Origin: Chitinophagaceae bacterium
GTDB taxonomy: Bacteria; Bacteroidota; Bacteroidia; Chitinophagales; Chitinophagaceae
NCBI GenBank assembly: GCA_947447815.1
Contig: CANFLJ010000051.1
Span: 1-9,042, forward strand
Length of the DNA stretch: 9,042 nucleotides
Direction of reading: 5' to 3'
The position numbers and the translations under genes are program-made. The notes under the pieces are model-generated. The model worked only from the letters and a program-made list of their open reading frames with translations, was not told the origin of the DNA and did no database searches. Positions 1-6,583 of this stretch are shown in pieces. Numbering within the stretch: the first letter of the stretch is position 1; the number at the start of each line of letters is the position of its first letter.

Positions 1-1
1 C

Positions 2-274
2 GGCTATAGAGCATATACTAAAAAGGTGCTGGAAACATTGCCTTGGAAAGAAGATTCCAATGACTTTGTATTTGACAATCAGTTTCTTTCCCAAGCCATT
101 TATGCTAACTTCAGAATTGGCGAAATTACCTGTCCTACCAAGTATTTCAAAGAAGCCTCTTCTATCAATTTTACCCGAAGTGTAAAGTATGGTCTTGGTT
201 GTTTATCTACAGCAGCCCTTTTCCGTTTGAATAGATGGGGTATTGTAAAGTCCAGCTTATTCTCTAATAAGTAA
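2..274 (+). CDS. Glycosyltransferase family 2 protein, C-terminal fragment (5' end outside window)
   Basis: The frame is open from the window edge: it reads GYRAYTKK before the GTG at 26, so the gene starts upstream and only the last 90 residues are visible. The G-Y-R-A-Y segment followed by an E-T-L-P-W-like stretch, then DFVFDNQFL, IGEITCPTKY and a basic, hydrophobic tail (KYGLGCLSTAALFRLNR), is the usual C-terminal part of bacterial GT-A family 2 enzymes of the dolichol-phosphate-mannose-synthase-like group. Those enzymes transfer a sugar from a nucleotide or lipid donor at the cytoplasmic face of the membrane. The catalytic DxD region is not in the window, so donor and acceptor cannot be named. 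The gene converges on the TPR gene and shares the hairpin terminator at 450-495. Family call fairly sure; specific function unknown. Confidence 0.75.
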   Translation, partial: GYRAYTKKVLETLPWKEDSNDFVFDNQFLSQAIYANFRIGEITCPTKYFKEASSINFTRSVKYGLGCLSTAALFRLNRWGIVKSSLFSNK

Positions 275-310
275 CTTTGTGGGAGTCTGCTGAATTTCTC
301 AGGCTTTAAT

Positions 311-382
311 CGTGAATCGTGAGTTGTGAGTCGTGAGTATCGAGAGTAGTGAATCGTGAGTTGTGAATGGTGAGTCGTGATT
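311..382. repeat. Degenerate heptanucleotide tandem array (consensus [C/T/G]GTGA[A/G]T)
   Basis: Four heptamers in register run from 311 to 338 (CGTGAAT, CGTGAGT, TGTGAGT, CGTGAGT). A 9-nt interruption follows at 339-347. Five more heptamers fill 348-382, starting AGTGAAT and ending CGTGATT. An exact 18-bp direct repeat (GTGAATCGTGAGTTGTGA) occurs at 312-329 and 349-366, so the array probably grew by duplication of a block of about 37 bp. It lies in the 3' non-coding region of the glycosyltransferase gene, before the terminator. It is strongly purine/T skewed on the + strand and has no self-complementarity, so it is not a hairpin. It resembles in kind the short tandemly repeated heptamers known from cyanobacteria; that is only an analogy. 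Confidence 0.8.
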
Positions 383-449
383 AATACAAATTATTATTGT
401 ACTTTGTACATTAATCTTCTTCAATTTAAAAATAAAGACAAAATATTGA

Positions 450-495
450 CCATAATAAAAAGAGCCCCGAAGTTTCGGGGCTCTTTTTATTATGG
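450..495. terminator. Bidirectional intrinsic terminator, 22-bp perfect stem
   Basis: Positions 450-471 and 474-495 are perfect reverse complements around a 2-nt centre. The GC-rich core is GAGCCCCGAA / TTCGGGGCTC. It is flanked by an A-run on the left and a T-run on the right, so an RNA read from either strand has a strong hairpin followed by a U-tract. It sits between the glycosyltransferase stop (274) and the stop of the minus-strand TPR gene (515), which is where convergent genes would share one terminator. Confidence 0.93.
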
Positions 496-514
496 TTTAA
501 TCGGACTGATAAAC

Positions 515-2215
515 TTATTTAGGTTTAGCAGTTGATGGTTTTGTAGTTTTAGCAGGAGCTGGTTTGCTCATTACTTTTTTAATCATTTCCTTTTGATCTG
601 TTGCAAATTTATTTTCCTCACCTGGGTTTGGATAAAGTGCAATCATCTTATCCAGTACTTCTATTGCTTTAGGATAGTCTTTGGTTTTATCACCATAGAA
701 TAACAACATATAGTAGTAGTTAGAGAATAAAGGCTTTTTGTTCTTCAACGTATCCTTTTCCAGCAAACTGTCCATTAGATTAAGATAAGGAATAGCCAAC
801 CCTTTAGAACTATCCGCATCCAAGCCTATTGCTGCTTTTCTAAGGAAAGTAAAAGGCTGTGGCTTATCGGAATATGCCATTAAATAGTTTTTAGCAATTT
901 CAATGGTATTGGTATAGTCTTTTGCATTGATACCTGCAGATGATATTTTATAATAATCTACTTCACCCAATGTACCTTTAATAGCAGCAAGCTTTTGTAA
1001 CCATTTAAATTGTTCTACATAATTCTTAGACTTAGCAAAGTTTTCAGCCACAAGGTTGATGTAGCCTAGTTTATTTGCTTTTACGGTATCTATATTAATA
1101 GCATTTTCTAACAAAGCAGCAAGTTGAGTTTCAGAACCAGGGATTCTGTTGTACACTTTAGCAGCAAGTTCGTAATCAGATGATTGTATTTTAGATTGAG
1201 GTGCAGTAGCAAAGAACTTTTCGGCACATGCTTTTGCTTTTACAGAATCGTTCAATCTATCATAGTTGTATGCATATAGTATATTTACACGTGGCACAAT
1301 TGATGCTCCTACTTTTGATTCTATTTCTTGAGCTTTAGCTAAAGACTCATTATACTTTCCTGCACGGAACAGATAGTCAGCAAGATAAAAGTCGTTGTTA
1401 GGATCTACATCTGCTACAGCGATATATTTATCCAGATAAGACTTCGCTTTGCTTACATCTCTATCAGAATAGTAATTGAATAAAGTAAGATACACAGGAG
1501 GAAAATTTGCATCGATACCTATTGCATCATTAAAAAATTTCTCGAACTGATCTTTATTGTTTTGACTCAGGTAAATTCTTCCTATTCTGTAGGTAGCCAA
1601 GGGATCTTTAGGATTTCTTTGTGCACCATCCATGAATGCTTTTACAGCGTCTCCACCATATTCACCACCTGCTTTAATATAGCAAAGACCTTGATTTACC
1701 ATGATATCAGCGTTGGTTAAATCCAATGTTTCAGCTAATTTAAGTTTTTCTATTGCATAAAAAGGATCATTTGCCTTGGTTGTTAAAGTAGTAAACACAT
1801 GACCTACAGCATTCAGAATTGCCGCACTAGGTTTGCCTTTATTCTTTCCTTTTGTTTCAATAGAAGCAGTTATAGCAGCTTCAAATCTTTGTTTAGCAGC
1901 ATTGATATCGCCACCTTGCAATAAATCAGTCTGACCAATACCGATCCATATATAAGGATCATTCACTCCTTCCTGTAAGGCTTTTTTGTACAAACTTTCT
2001 GCCGACTTCACATCATCATTCTCGATAAATGCCTGTCCATACCAGTAAATGGATTTAGGATCTTTAGGACTAGCGAGATAAAGCTTTTCGAATAATTGTT
2101 TTGCCGAGATGTTTTTCTCGTAATTCAACAATTTAATTCCATCAGCAATCGTCTGTGCTTTTATGCCCTGAAGGGTGCAGATACTGATAGCAATAATTAA
2201 GATTTTCTTTTTCAT
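515..2215 (-). CDS. Secreted tetratricopeptide-repeat (TPR) protein
   Basis: 566 residues. Residues 1-20 form a Sec signal peptide (MKKK, then ILIIAISI, ending GIKA before Q21), so the protein should be exported to the periplasm. Helical TPR-like repeats follow: about 34-82 (AKQLFEKLYLASPKDPKSIYW), 88-118, 168-233 (NPKDPLATYRIGRIYLSQ), 240-265, 277-300, 310-340 and 497-530 (YPKAIEVLDKMIALYPNP). The tail from 551 is rich in K, P, A and T and probably disordered. TPR arrays bind proteins; no catalytic motif is visible. It is the last gene of a run starting at tonB, 22 nt after the PstS-like gene, and ends 19 nt before the shared terminator. I infer a scaffold role in a TonB-linked envelope complex. 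The ATG at 2215 is the natural start because the signal peptide begins there. Confidence 0.88.
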   Translation of the reverse strand: MKKKILIIAISICTLQGIKAQTIADGIKLLNYEKNISAKQLFEKLYLASPKDPKSIYWYGQAFIENDDVKSAESLYKKALQEGVNDPYIWIGIGQTDLLQGGDINAAKQRFEAAITASIETKGKNKGKPSAAILNAVGHVFTTLTTKANDPFYAIEKLKLAETLDLTNADIMVNQGLCYIKAGGEYGGDAVKAFMDGAQRNPKDPLATYRIGRIYLSQNNKDQFEKFFNDAIGIDANFPPVYLTLFNYYSDRDVSKAKSYLDKYIAVADVDPNNDFYLADYLFRAGKYNESLAKAQEIESKVGASIVPRVNILYAYNYDRLNDSVKAKACAEKFFATAPQSKIQSSDYELAAKVYNRIPGSETQLAALLENAINIDTVKANKLGYINLVAENFAKSKNYVEQFKWLQKLAAIKGTLGEVDYYKISSAGINAKDYTNTIEIAKNYLMAYSDKPQPFTFLRKAAIGLDADSSKGLAIPYLNLMDSLLEKDTLKNKKPLFSNYYYMLLFYGDKTKDYPKAIEVLDKMIALYPNPGEENKFATDQKEMIKKVMSKPAPAKTTKPSTAKPK

Positions 2216-2237
2216 CTTACTTTATATTAACGGTTAT

Positions 2238-3176
2238 TTACTCTTTGTCTTTTATATTAGTTGTTCTTTTTAGCAGATTCATCTTTGCCGGTGCAAGGCA
2301 GGATCTTCTAAAAATTAACTGTCCCCTTTCAAGCCCCATAAAATTGATAAATCCTGTGCCTAACCCTGTATAATTTTCTTTTAGAATATAATACAAAGGT
2401 CGTGCCAAAGGGTACTGCATGTATGTAATAGTAGCTTGCGAAGGCTTGGCAAACATATCTTTTTCTTCACAAGTCTTACACTCTACCAATGCCAACTTCA
2501 CCTGCTTTAACAATTCTTGTTGTTTTGGCTCATATTCATTCCCTATCCAGCTTAGTCCAACAAACCCGATAGCATGCTTATTTTTAGCTACAAAATCTAT
2601 TACGACCTCACTCCCACCTGCAGATACAACATTCTTACCAAATGGTAGTTTATTCATTACAGAATCGCTCAGAAAACGAACTGTACTGGTAGCATTTTTG
2701 CCATCCATTACTGCGGTAATGTCCTCTTTACCTGTTAAAATATCTTTCAATTTAGATAAAGAATAAACAGAATCCGTGTTCTCTTTGTTCAGAATAAGCG
2801 CCACTGCATCATACGCCAAAACTTCGAAATAAGGGTAATAAGTAAGTACTGATTTATAATAATCAGCTTCCGACTTGTACAATCCTCTGGCCACAATAAT
2901 CAATCGGGTACTATCTTTATTCAAATCCCTAAAGCAATCTGCCTCCGATTTGTATTCTACCTTAATATCAGACTGAGGAAAGGTAGCATGATACATTTTT
3001 AGCTGTTCATCAATGACAGGTTTGAAGGTTTCATCTACGCTTATATGAATCGTTCCATTCTTGGGAGAATCATTCGGCGGAGTCTTATCTACCTTATCAG
3101 TACACCCTACATGAAAGAACAATATTGAAGAAAGAATCAAAAAAGCGCTATAAAATCTCCTTATTGTATTACTCAT
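2238..3176 (-). CDS. PstS-like substrate-binding lipoprotein (PBP-like domain)
   Basis: 312 residues. It has a lipoprotein signal (basic RR at 6-7, hydrophobic 11-21, then H-V-G-C with the lipidated cysteine at C25), a polar linker to about 40, and then a periplasmic-binding-protein fold. Family features are GTIHISVDETFKPVIDEQ at 41-58, DLNKDSTRLIIVAR at 84-97, SAGGSE at 185-190, a HAIGFVGLSW segment at 201-210, and a C-terminal YPLARPLYYILKE at 255-267. These match the phosphate-type binding proteins (PBP_like_2). No pstC, pstA or pstB is nearby; the gene follows tonB and a small membrane gene, with its ATG overlapping that gene's stop (TAATG). The ligand may therefore not be phosphate, and it may work with TonB rather than an ABC transporter; this is inference. 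Cysteines C233 and C236 form a CxxC in a variable insertion. Confidence 0.85.
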   Translation of the reverse strand: MSNTIRRFYSAFLILSSILFFHVGCTDKVDKTPPNDSPKNGTIHISVDETFKPVIDEQLKMYHATFPQSDIKVEYKSEADCFRDLNKDSTRLIIVARGLYKSEADYYKSVLTYYPYFEVLAYDAVALILNKENTDSVYSLSKLKDILTGKEDITAVMDGKNATSTVRFLSDSVMNKLPFGKNVVSAGGSEVVIDFVAKNKHAIGFVGLSWIGNEYEPKQQELLKQVKLALVECKTCEEKDMFAKPSQATITYMQYPLARPLYYILKENYTGLGTGFINFMGLERGQLIFRRSCLAPAKMNLLKRTTNIKDKE

Positions 3177-3409
3177 TAGTACGTATTCTTTATGCCTCTA
3201 TACAATCTAAATCCTCCATACAACAAACAAATGAATCCGAAAAAGTATCTGAATATTTTATCCATGCCCATTATCTGTTCCAGATTCAATTTGTCTGCAG
3301 CAAACATAATAATGGACATTCCCAACAATATGATAGCCATGGTGATACTACGTACCCGCTGGATACTATTGAAAGATTTGAACTGTCGGTTTCTATACTC
3401 GTTTTCCAT
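3176..3409 (-). CDS. Small two-helix inner-membrane protein, unknown function
   Basis: 77 residues. It has a charged N-terminus (MENEYRNRQFK), one hydrophobic helix at about 20-38 (ITMAIILLGMSIIMFAA), a short loop (DKLNLEQIMGMDK) and a second helix at about 52-69 (FRYFFGFICLLYGGFRLY) followed by basic residues. Basic residues at both ends suggest both termini lie in the cytoplasm, with the acidic loop outside. I do not recognise a named family. It starts 35 nt after the tonB stop and its stop overlaps the next start (TAATG), so it is very likely co-translated with the PstS-like lipoprotein. The position between tonB and the binding protein suggests a small membrane subunit or assembly factor, but the sequence alone does not show this. 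Confidence 0.75.
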   Translation of the reverse strand: MENEYRNRQFKSFNSIQRVRSITMAIILLGMSIIMFAADKLNLEQIMGMDKIFRYFFGFICLLYGGFRLYRGIKNTY

Positions 3410-3444
3410 CGTGAAGGCTACAAAAATAATGAGATTGATGTATT

Positions 3445-4281
3445 TTACCCACCCGGAACAAAAGTTATTGGTAAAGAATAATAAACAGACACGTTTTTAC
3501 CATTCTGAATGCCTGGTTTCCAACGTGGCATTTTACGAATTACCTTCATTATATCCTGTTCTAAATCTTCTCTGGAATGCTGCGCAATGGTTACGTTTTC
3601 TATTTCTCCTAGTTTGTTCACCACAAATTCAGCAATTACTACCAGTTTATCAGCCCCATCCAGATCATCCGGATTTTGGATATTCCTTAAAAGGTATTTT
3701 ACCAATGCTTCTCTACCGCCAGGGAACTCCGGCATTTGTTCTACTTTATTTAATATTACATCTGGATTATTATCTCCCTGTTTTCCAAATGTTCCACCAC
3801 CAATTGTGCCTTTATCTTTTCCTGGGCCAATACCGGTAAGGCCAGCATCAGTTACCCCTGCAATAGTTGCTTTTCCAATTACCGATTTATCAATATCAGT
3901 TATAGTTGGCATATTAGTTACTGAAAGGGTATCTTTTACAATTAAAGGAATTACACTCTGTATTTGTTGTACATTTTTAGGTCCTCCTGTAGAGGCTTTA
4001 ACCATTGGTTTCACCTTTTTCTCAGCCGGCGTTACTGGATCACTTATTGCAGGATCTATTAATACTATTGGTCCTGGTATATAATCTGGTACAACTTTAT
4101 GTTGCTTACCAAACAATGTAAACCAGATACTAAATATCAAGGCCAAACTTAGTGTTCCTGCTATTGCACGATAAAGTCTGTTGGCATAGAATTTCCTTAA
4201 GGTATAAGCACCGTATGCTTTGTTTCTGTTTTCGAATACGATGTCTAAAAGATTACTCTGCATTATTGCTTCTGCTTTCAT
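3445..4281 (-). CDS. tonB: Energy transducer TonB
   Basis: 278 residues from the ATG at 4281; an in-frame TAA six bases upstream fixes the 5' limit. A second ATG at 4263 (MQSNLL) is an equally possible start giving 272 residues. The cytoplasmic N-terminus LLDIVFENRNKAYGAYTLRK (11-30) is the typical Bacteroidota opening. A single membrane helix follows at about 38-58, then a periplasmic linker with some prolines at 64-92 and a glycine-rich part at 147-170. The C-terminal TonB domain at about 178-278 contains EQMPEFPGGREAL and MPRWKPGIQNGK. TonB passes energy from the inner-membrane proton-motive force, through ExbB/ExbD, to outer-membrane receptors. ExbB/ExbD genes are not adjacent here. This is the first gene of the tonB / 2TM / PstS-like / TPR run. 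Confidence 0.92.
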   Translation of the reverse strand: MKAEAIMQSNLLDIVFENRNKAYGAYTLRKFYANRLYRAIAGTLSLALIFSIWFTLFGKQHKVVPDYIPGPIVLIDPAISDPVTPAEKKVKPMVKASTGGPKNVQQIQSVIPLIVKDTLSVTNMPTITDIDKSVIGKATIAGVTDAGLTGIGPGKDKGTIGGGTFGKQGDNNPDVILNKVEQMPEFPGGREALVKYLLRNIQNPDDLDGADKLVVIAEFVVNKLGEIENVTIAQHSREDLEQDIMKVIRKMPRWKPGIQNGKNVSVYYSLPITFVPGG

Positions 4282-4300
4282 GTTTTACTTTTTGTCGGCA

Positions 4301-4501
4301 CTATTTCAACATACTTTTAGCAGTAAGACCGTAGATGTCTTTTTGCATAATATCCTGAAACTTAACCGGATTAAATAAATAATAATTAATAACAGAGCTC
4401 TGTAATAGTAGAGATACTTGAGTGTAATTATTCCATAAATATGGAACGATTATTTTACAGAAAAGAAGTGGATTAAATGGAGATATTAATATCAGTACGA
4501 A
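4301..4501 (-). other. Stop-free stretch after the PAP2 stop, ending in a possible 15-codon leader ORF
   Basis: The frame of the PAP2 gene stays open for 66 codons after its TAA (4502-4504), down to a TAG at 4301-4303. The last part contains ATG at 4348 and ATG at 4309; from 4348 it reads MQKDIYGLTAKSMLK and stops 19 nt before the tonB start. The stretch has no ATG, GTG or TTG start before 4348, so the only conventional ORF is that 15-residue one. It could be a leader peptide for tonB, the decayed end of a longer gene, or chance in AT-rich DNA. The final 20 codons look more protein-like than the rest. Confidence 0.25.
4392..4493. promoter_or_regulatory. Three palindromes in the tonB upstream region
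   Basis: The 220-nt gap between the PAP2 gene and tonB holds a perfect 12-bp palindrome ACAGAGCTCTGT (4392-4403), a 7-2-7 inverted repeat TTCCATAAATATGGAA (4431-4446) and a second perfect 12-bp palindrome GATATTAATATC (4482-4493). Centres are 41 and 49 bp apart. This is more dyad symmetry than expected by chance in such a span, and its position suits operators for the tonB transcript. No clear TTG / TAnnTTTG promoter pair was found. None of the three has the GC stem plus U-run of a good terminator for the PAP2 gene. Confidence 0.35.
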
Positions 4502-5140
4502 TTATAACAGTGCTTTTTTGCGGGCTCTTTTTCGTTCTATTGCCTGATATGTAACAACAGAAAGTACAGTACATAAGATTGCAGCAATGATACCACCAGC
4601 AACATCTCTGGGAAAATGTTGTGCAAGGTATACTCTGGAATAACCCACCATCAATGCAGGAATAATACCCAGGTATACTACCCATTTATTATTAAAAATA
4701 ATACAGGCAAATAAATAAAAGGTAAAGGCAGTAGTAGTATGTCCGGAAGGGAAACTGGATATCAAATGTATGTCTACTCCTTCTACTGTATGTACCAATG
4801 TCTTATCCGAAATAACCTTCATAGGTCTTGGCTCATCGGGAAGGAAAATATATTTAAATGACTGTGTAAGAATAGTCGTATAAACAAATCCTGACACCAG
4901 AAAAAGGATCTCTTTATATTTTTTATAAAATACAAAGAGAAGCAAGCAGATTACCCAACAAATTCCATCTCCTAAATAGGTATACCAGGCAAAGAACTGG
5001 TCGGCAAACTTACCAAGATCTCCATTTACAAAAAGGAAACATGCTACATTACCGAAGTAGTAAGTACAGACGAATAACATTACCGCCACTATAGCTGATA
5101 ATAAAATTCCCTTTTTAAAATTGTTGATCCAGAAGTTCAT
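4502..5140 (-). CDS. PAP2-family membrane phosphatase (lipid phosphatase)
   Basis: 212 residues with about six hydrophobic helices (roughly 11-29, 55-71, 78-94, 136-150, 154-167, 181-197). All three phosphatase motifs are visible: K96 with R105-P106 (FKYIFLPDEPRP), the S-x-PSGH block with H134 (SSFPSGHTTTAF), and S168-R169...H175...D179 (SRVYLAQHFPRD). H134 and H175 should be the acid and nucleophile acting on a phosphoester at the periplasmic side. Typical substrates are undecaprenyl pyrophosphate, phosphatidylglycerophosphate or lipid A phosphate; the sequence does not decide which. Motif 1 has eight residues between K and RP instead of the textbook six. The start at 5140 is fixed by an in-frame TAA directly before the ATG. 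It lies 13 nt after purB and is probably co-transcribed with it. Confidence 0.88.
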   Translation of the reverse strand: MNFWINNFKKGILLSAIVAVMLFVCTYYFGNVACFLFVNGDLGKFADQFFAWYTYLGDGICWVICLLLFVFYKKYKEILFLVSGFVYTTILTQSFKYIFLPDEPRPMKVISDKTLVHTVEGVDIHLISSFPSGHTTTAFTFYLFACIIFNNKWVVYLGIIPALMVGYSRVYLAQHFPRDVAGGIIAAILCTVLSVVTYQAIERKRARKKALL

Positions 5141-5153
5141 TTAATAAATTGAT

Positions 5154-6500
5154 TTAATAGTCTGGATGTATCCCTGTATAATTTTCGGGGGTAATAGATT
5201 TAAGTTCTTTTTTCAATGCGGCAGTTACTTTAAGGGTATTAATAAAAGTATGTATCGATTCTTTATTAATAGCCGTCTTTCCTCTGGTGAGTTCCTTTAA
5301 TGCCTCGTAAGGATTAGGATAGTTTTCTCTTCTAAGTACCGTTTGAATAGCTTCTGCAACTACCGCCCAGTTTGCTTGTAAATCACTTTGTATTTTCTGT
5401 TCATTCAGTAAAAGCTTACCCATACCCTTTACAATAGAATTGAAGGAAATAATAGTATGAGCAGCCGGAACACCAATATTTCTGAGTACAGTAGAATCTG
5501 TTAGATCTCTTTGTAAACGACTGATAGGCAATTTGGCAGAAAGATGTTCCAGAAATGCATTTGCAATACCCAGATTTCCTTCTGCATTTTCGAAATCAAT
5601 AGGATTTACTTTATGTGGCATTGCACTGCTACCCACCTCTCCTACTTTTGTTTTTTGCTTAAAATAATCCATACTAATGTACATCCACAAGTCTCTGCTA
5701 AAGTCAATCAGGATGGTATTAATCCTTTTCATGGCATCAAACATGGCCGCCATATTATCGTAATGCTCTATCTGGGTAGTAAACTGCATTCTCTGTAAGC
5801 CCAGTTTATTTTCTACAAAATCGTTGGCTAAAGCTATCCATTTCTTCTCAGGATAGGCTACATGATGAGCATTGAAGTTGCCTGTAGCGCCTCCAAACTT
5901 AGCTGAATATGGTATTGTAGACAATTGATGTATTTGTTGCTCCAGTCTTTCTACATACACCATCCACTCTTTTCCAAGCTTTGTAGGAGAAGCTGGTTGT
6001 CCGTGTGTGCGGGCAAGAATAGTTACATTTTTAAACTGTTTTGCCTGATGTTTTATTTGTTGTTGAATATTAATCAGGGCAGGCAAATAGGTTTCTTCCA
6101 TAAAGTGTTTTATGGATAATGGTATCGCTGTATTATTAATATCCTGTGAAGTCAATCCAAAATGAATCCATTCTGTTACCCCATCGGCTTTAGCAGTACG
6201 AAGAATATCTTTCAGAAAATATTCCACTGCTTTTACGTCGTGATTAGTGGTTTTCTCAATAGTTTTTATCGCTTCGGCATCCTGAATAGTAAATTCAGCT
6301 ACCCTGTTTCGCAACAACTCTGCTGTAGCCTTATTCAATTTAAAGAACTTCTTTTCCGACAGAAAAATAAAATATTCTACTTCTACCAATACTCTATAAC
6401 GAATGAGCGCGAACTCGGAGAAATAGGCTGATATTGAAGCTGTTTGTGAACGGTAACGACCGTCGACAGGTGAAATTGCAGTGAGTTGATTTAGTTCCAT
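5154..6500 (-). CDS. purB: Adenylosuccinate lyase
   Basis: 448 residues, close to the length of the E. coli-type enzyme, and the opening MELNQLTAISPVDGRY matches that type. It cleaves SAICAR to AICAR and adenylosuccinate to AMP, releasing fumarate, so it acts twice in purine synthesis. Seen in sequence: TSQDINNTA at 117-125, ARTHGQPASPTKLGKE at 163-178 with the general acid H166, and the fumarase/aspartase-superfamily signature GSSAMPHKVNPIDFENAEGN at 290-309 with the catalytic serine loop (S291/S292). It is complete and undisturbed. It is divergent from mqnA (83-nt gap) and followed after 13 nt by the PAP2 gene. Confidence 0.97.
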   Translation of the reverse strand: MELNQLTAISPVDGRYRSQTASISAYFSEFALIRYRVLVEVEYFIFLSEKKFFKLNKATAELLRNRVAEFTIQDAEAIKTIEKTTNHDVKAVEYFLKDILRTAKADGVTEWIHFGLTSQDINNTAIPLSIKHFMEETYLPALINIQQQIKHQAKQFKNVTILARTHGQPASPTKLGKEWMVYVERLEQQIHQLSTIPYSAKFGGATGNFNAHHVAYPEKKWIALANDFVENKLGLQRMQFTTQIEHYDNMAAMFDAMKRINTILIDFSRDLWMYISMDYFKQKTKVGEVGSSAMPHKVNPIDFENAEGNLGIANAFLEHLSAKLPISRLQRDLTDSTVLRNIGVPAAHTIISFNSIVKGMGKLLLNEQKIQSDLQANWAVVAEAIQTVLRRENYPNPYEALKELTRGKTAINKESIHTFINTLKVTAALKKELKSITPENYTGIHPDY

Positions 6501-6544
6501 TGTTGCTGTTTGTTTGTCCTTTACTGATAAATGTCAACCAATAT

Positions 6545-6577
6545 TAAACGCCGATGTCGTTTATTTGCGCAAAAATA
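6545..6577. promoter_or_regulatory. purB/mqnA divergent control region: two dyads and a purB -7 box
   Basis: The 83-nt divergent gap contains the inverted repeat TAAACG-N7-CGTTTA (6545-6563) and, directly beside it, the perfect 10-bp palindrome TTTGCGCAAA (6564-6573). On the minus strand 6577-6570 reads TATTTTTG, followed by C, which fits the Bacteroidota -7 consensus TAnnTTTG and would give purB a 5' leader of roughly 60 nt. I find no TTG at the expected -33 distance, so the promoter call is partial. The dyads could be operator sites affecting either gene. Confidence 0.35.
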
Positions 6578-6583
6578 ACGTAA

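Noticed and set aside
311..382. CRISPR array
   Set aside because: Units are 7 nt with no regular unique spacers and no cas genes nearby.
398..410. TGTAC-TTT-GTACA with TACTTTG as a promoter for a small RNA ending at the 450-495 hairpin
   Set aside because: The -7 match is one base short and no TTG is found at the -33 distance; no other evidence of an RNA gene.
3421..3428. TATTTTTG (minus strand) as a promoter box for the 77-residue gene
   Set aside because: Only 11 nt from the ATG with no -33 element at the right distance; the gene lies inside a tight operon.
3192..3839. Open frame on the + strand across the small membrane gene and tonB C-terminus
   Set aside because: It is antisense to clearly coding frames (TonB domain and 2TM protein), crosses gene borders and shows no domain.
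3509..4084. 191-codon + strand open frame inside tonB
   Set aside because: Complementary-strand shadow of the TonB coding frame; no recognisable motif.
4473..4685. 70-codon minus-strand open frame overlapping the PAP2 C-terminus
   Set aside because: It lies in another frame of the PAP2 gene, whose motif 3 is within the overlap; no independent support.
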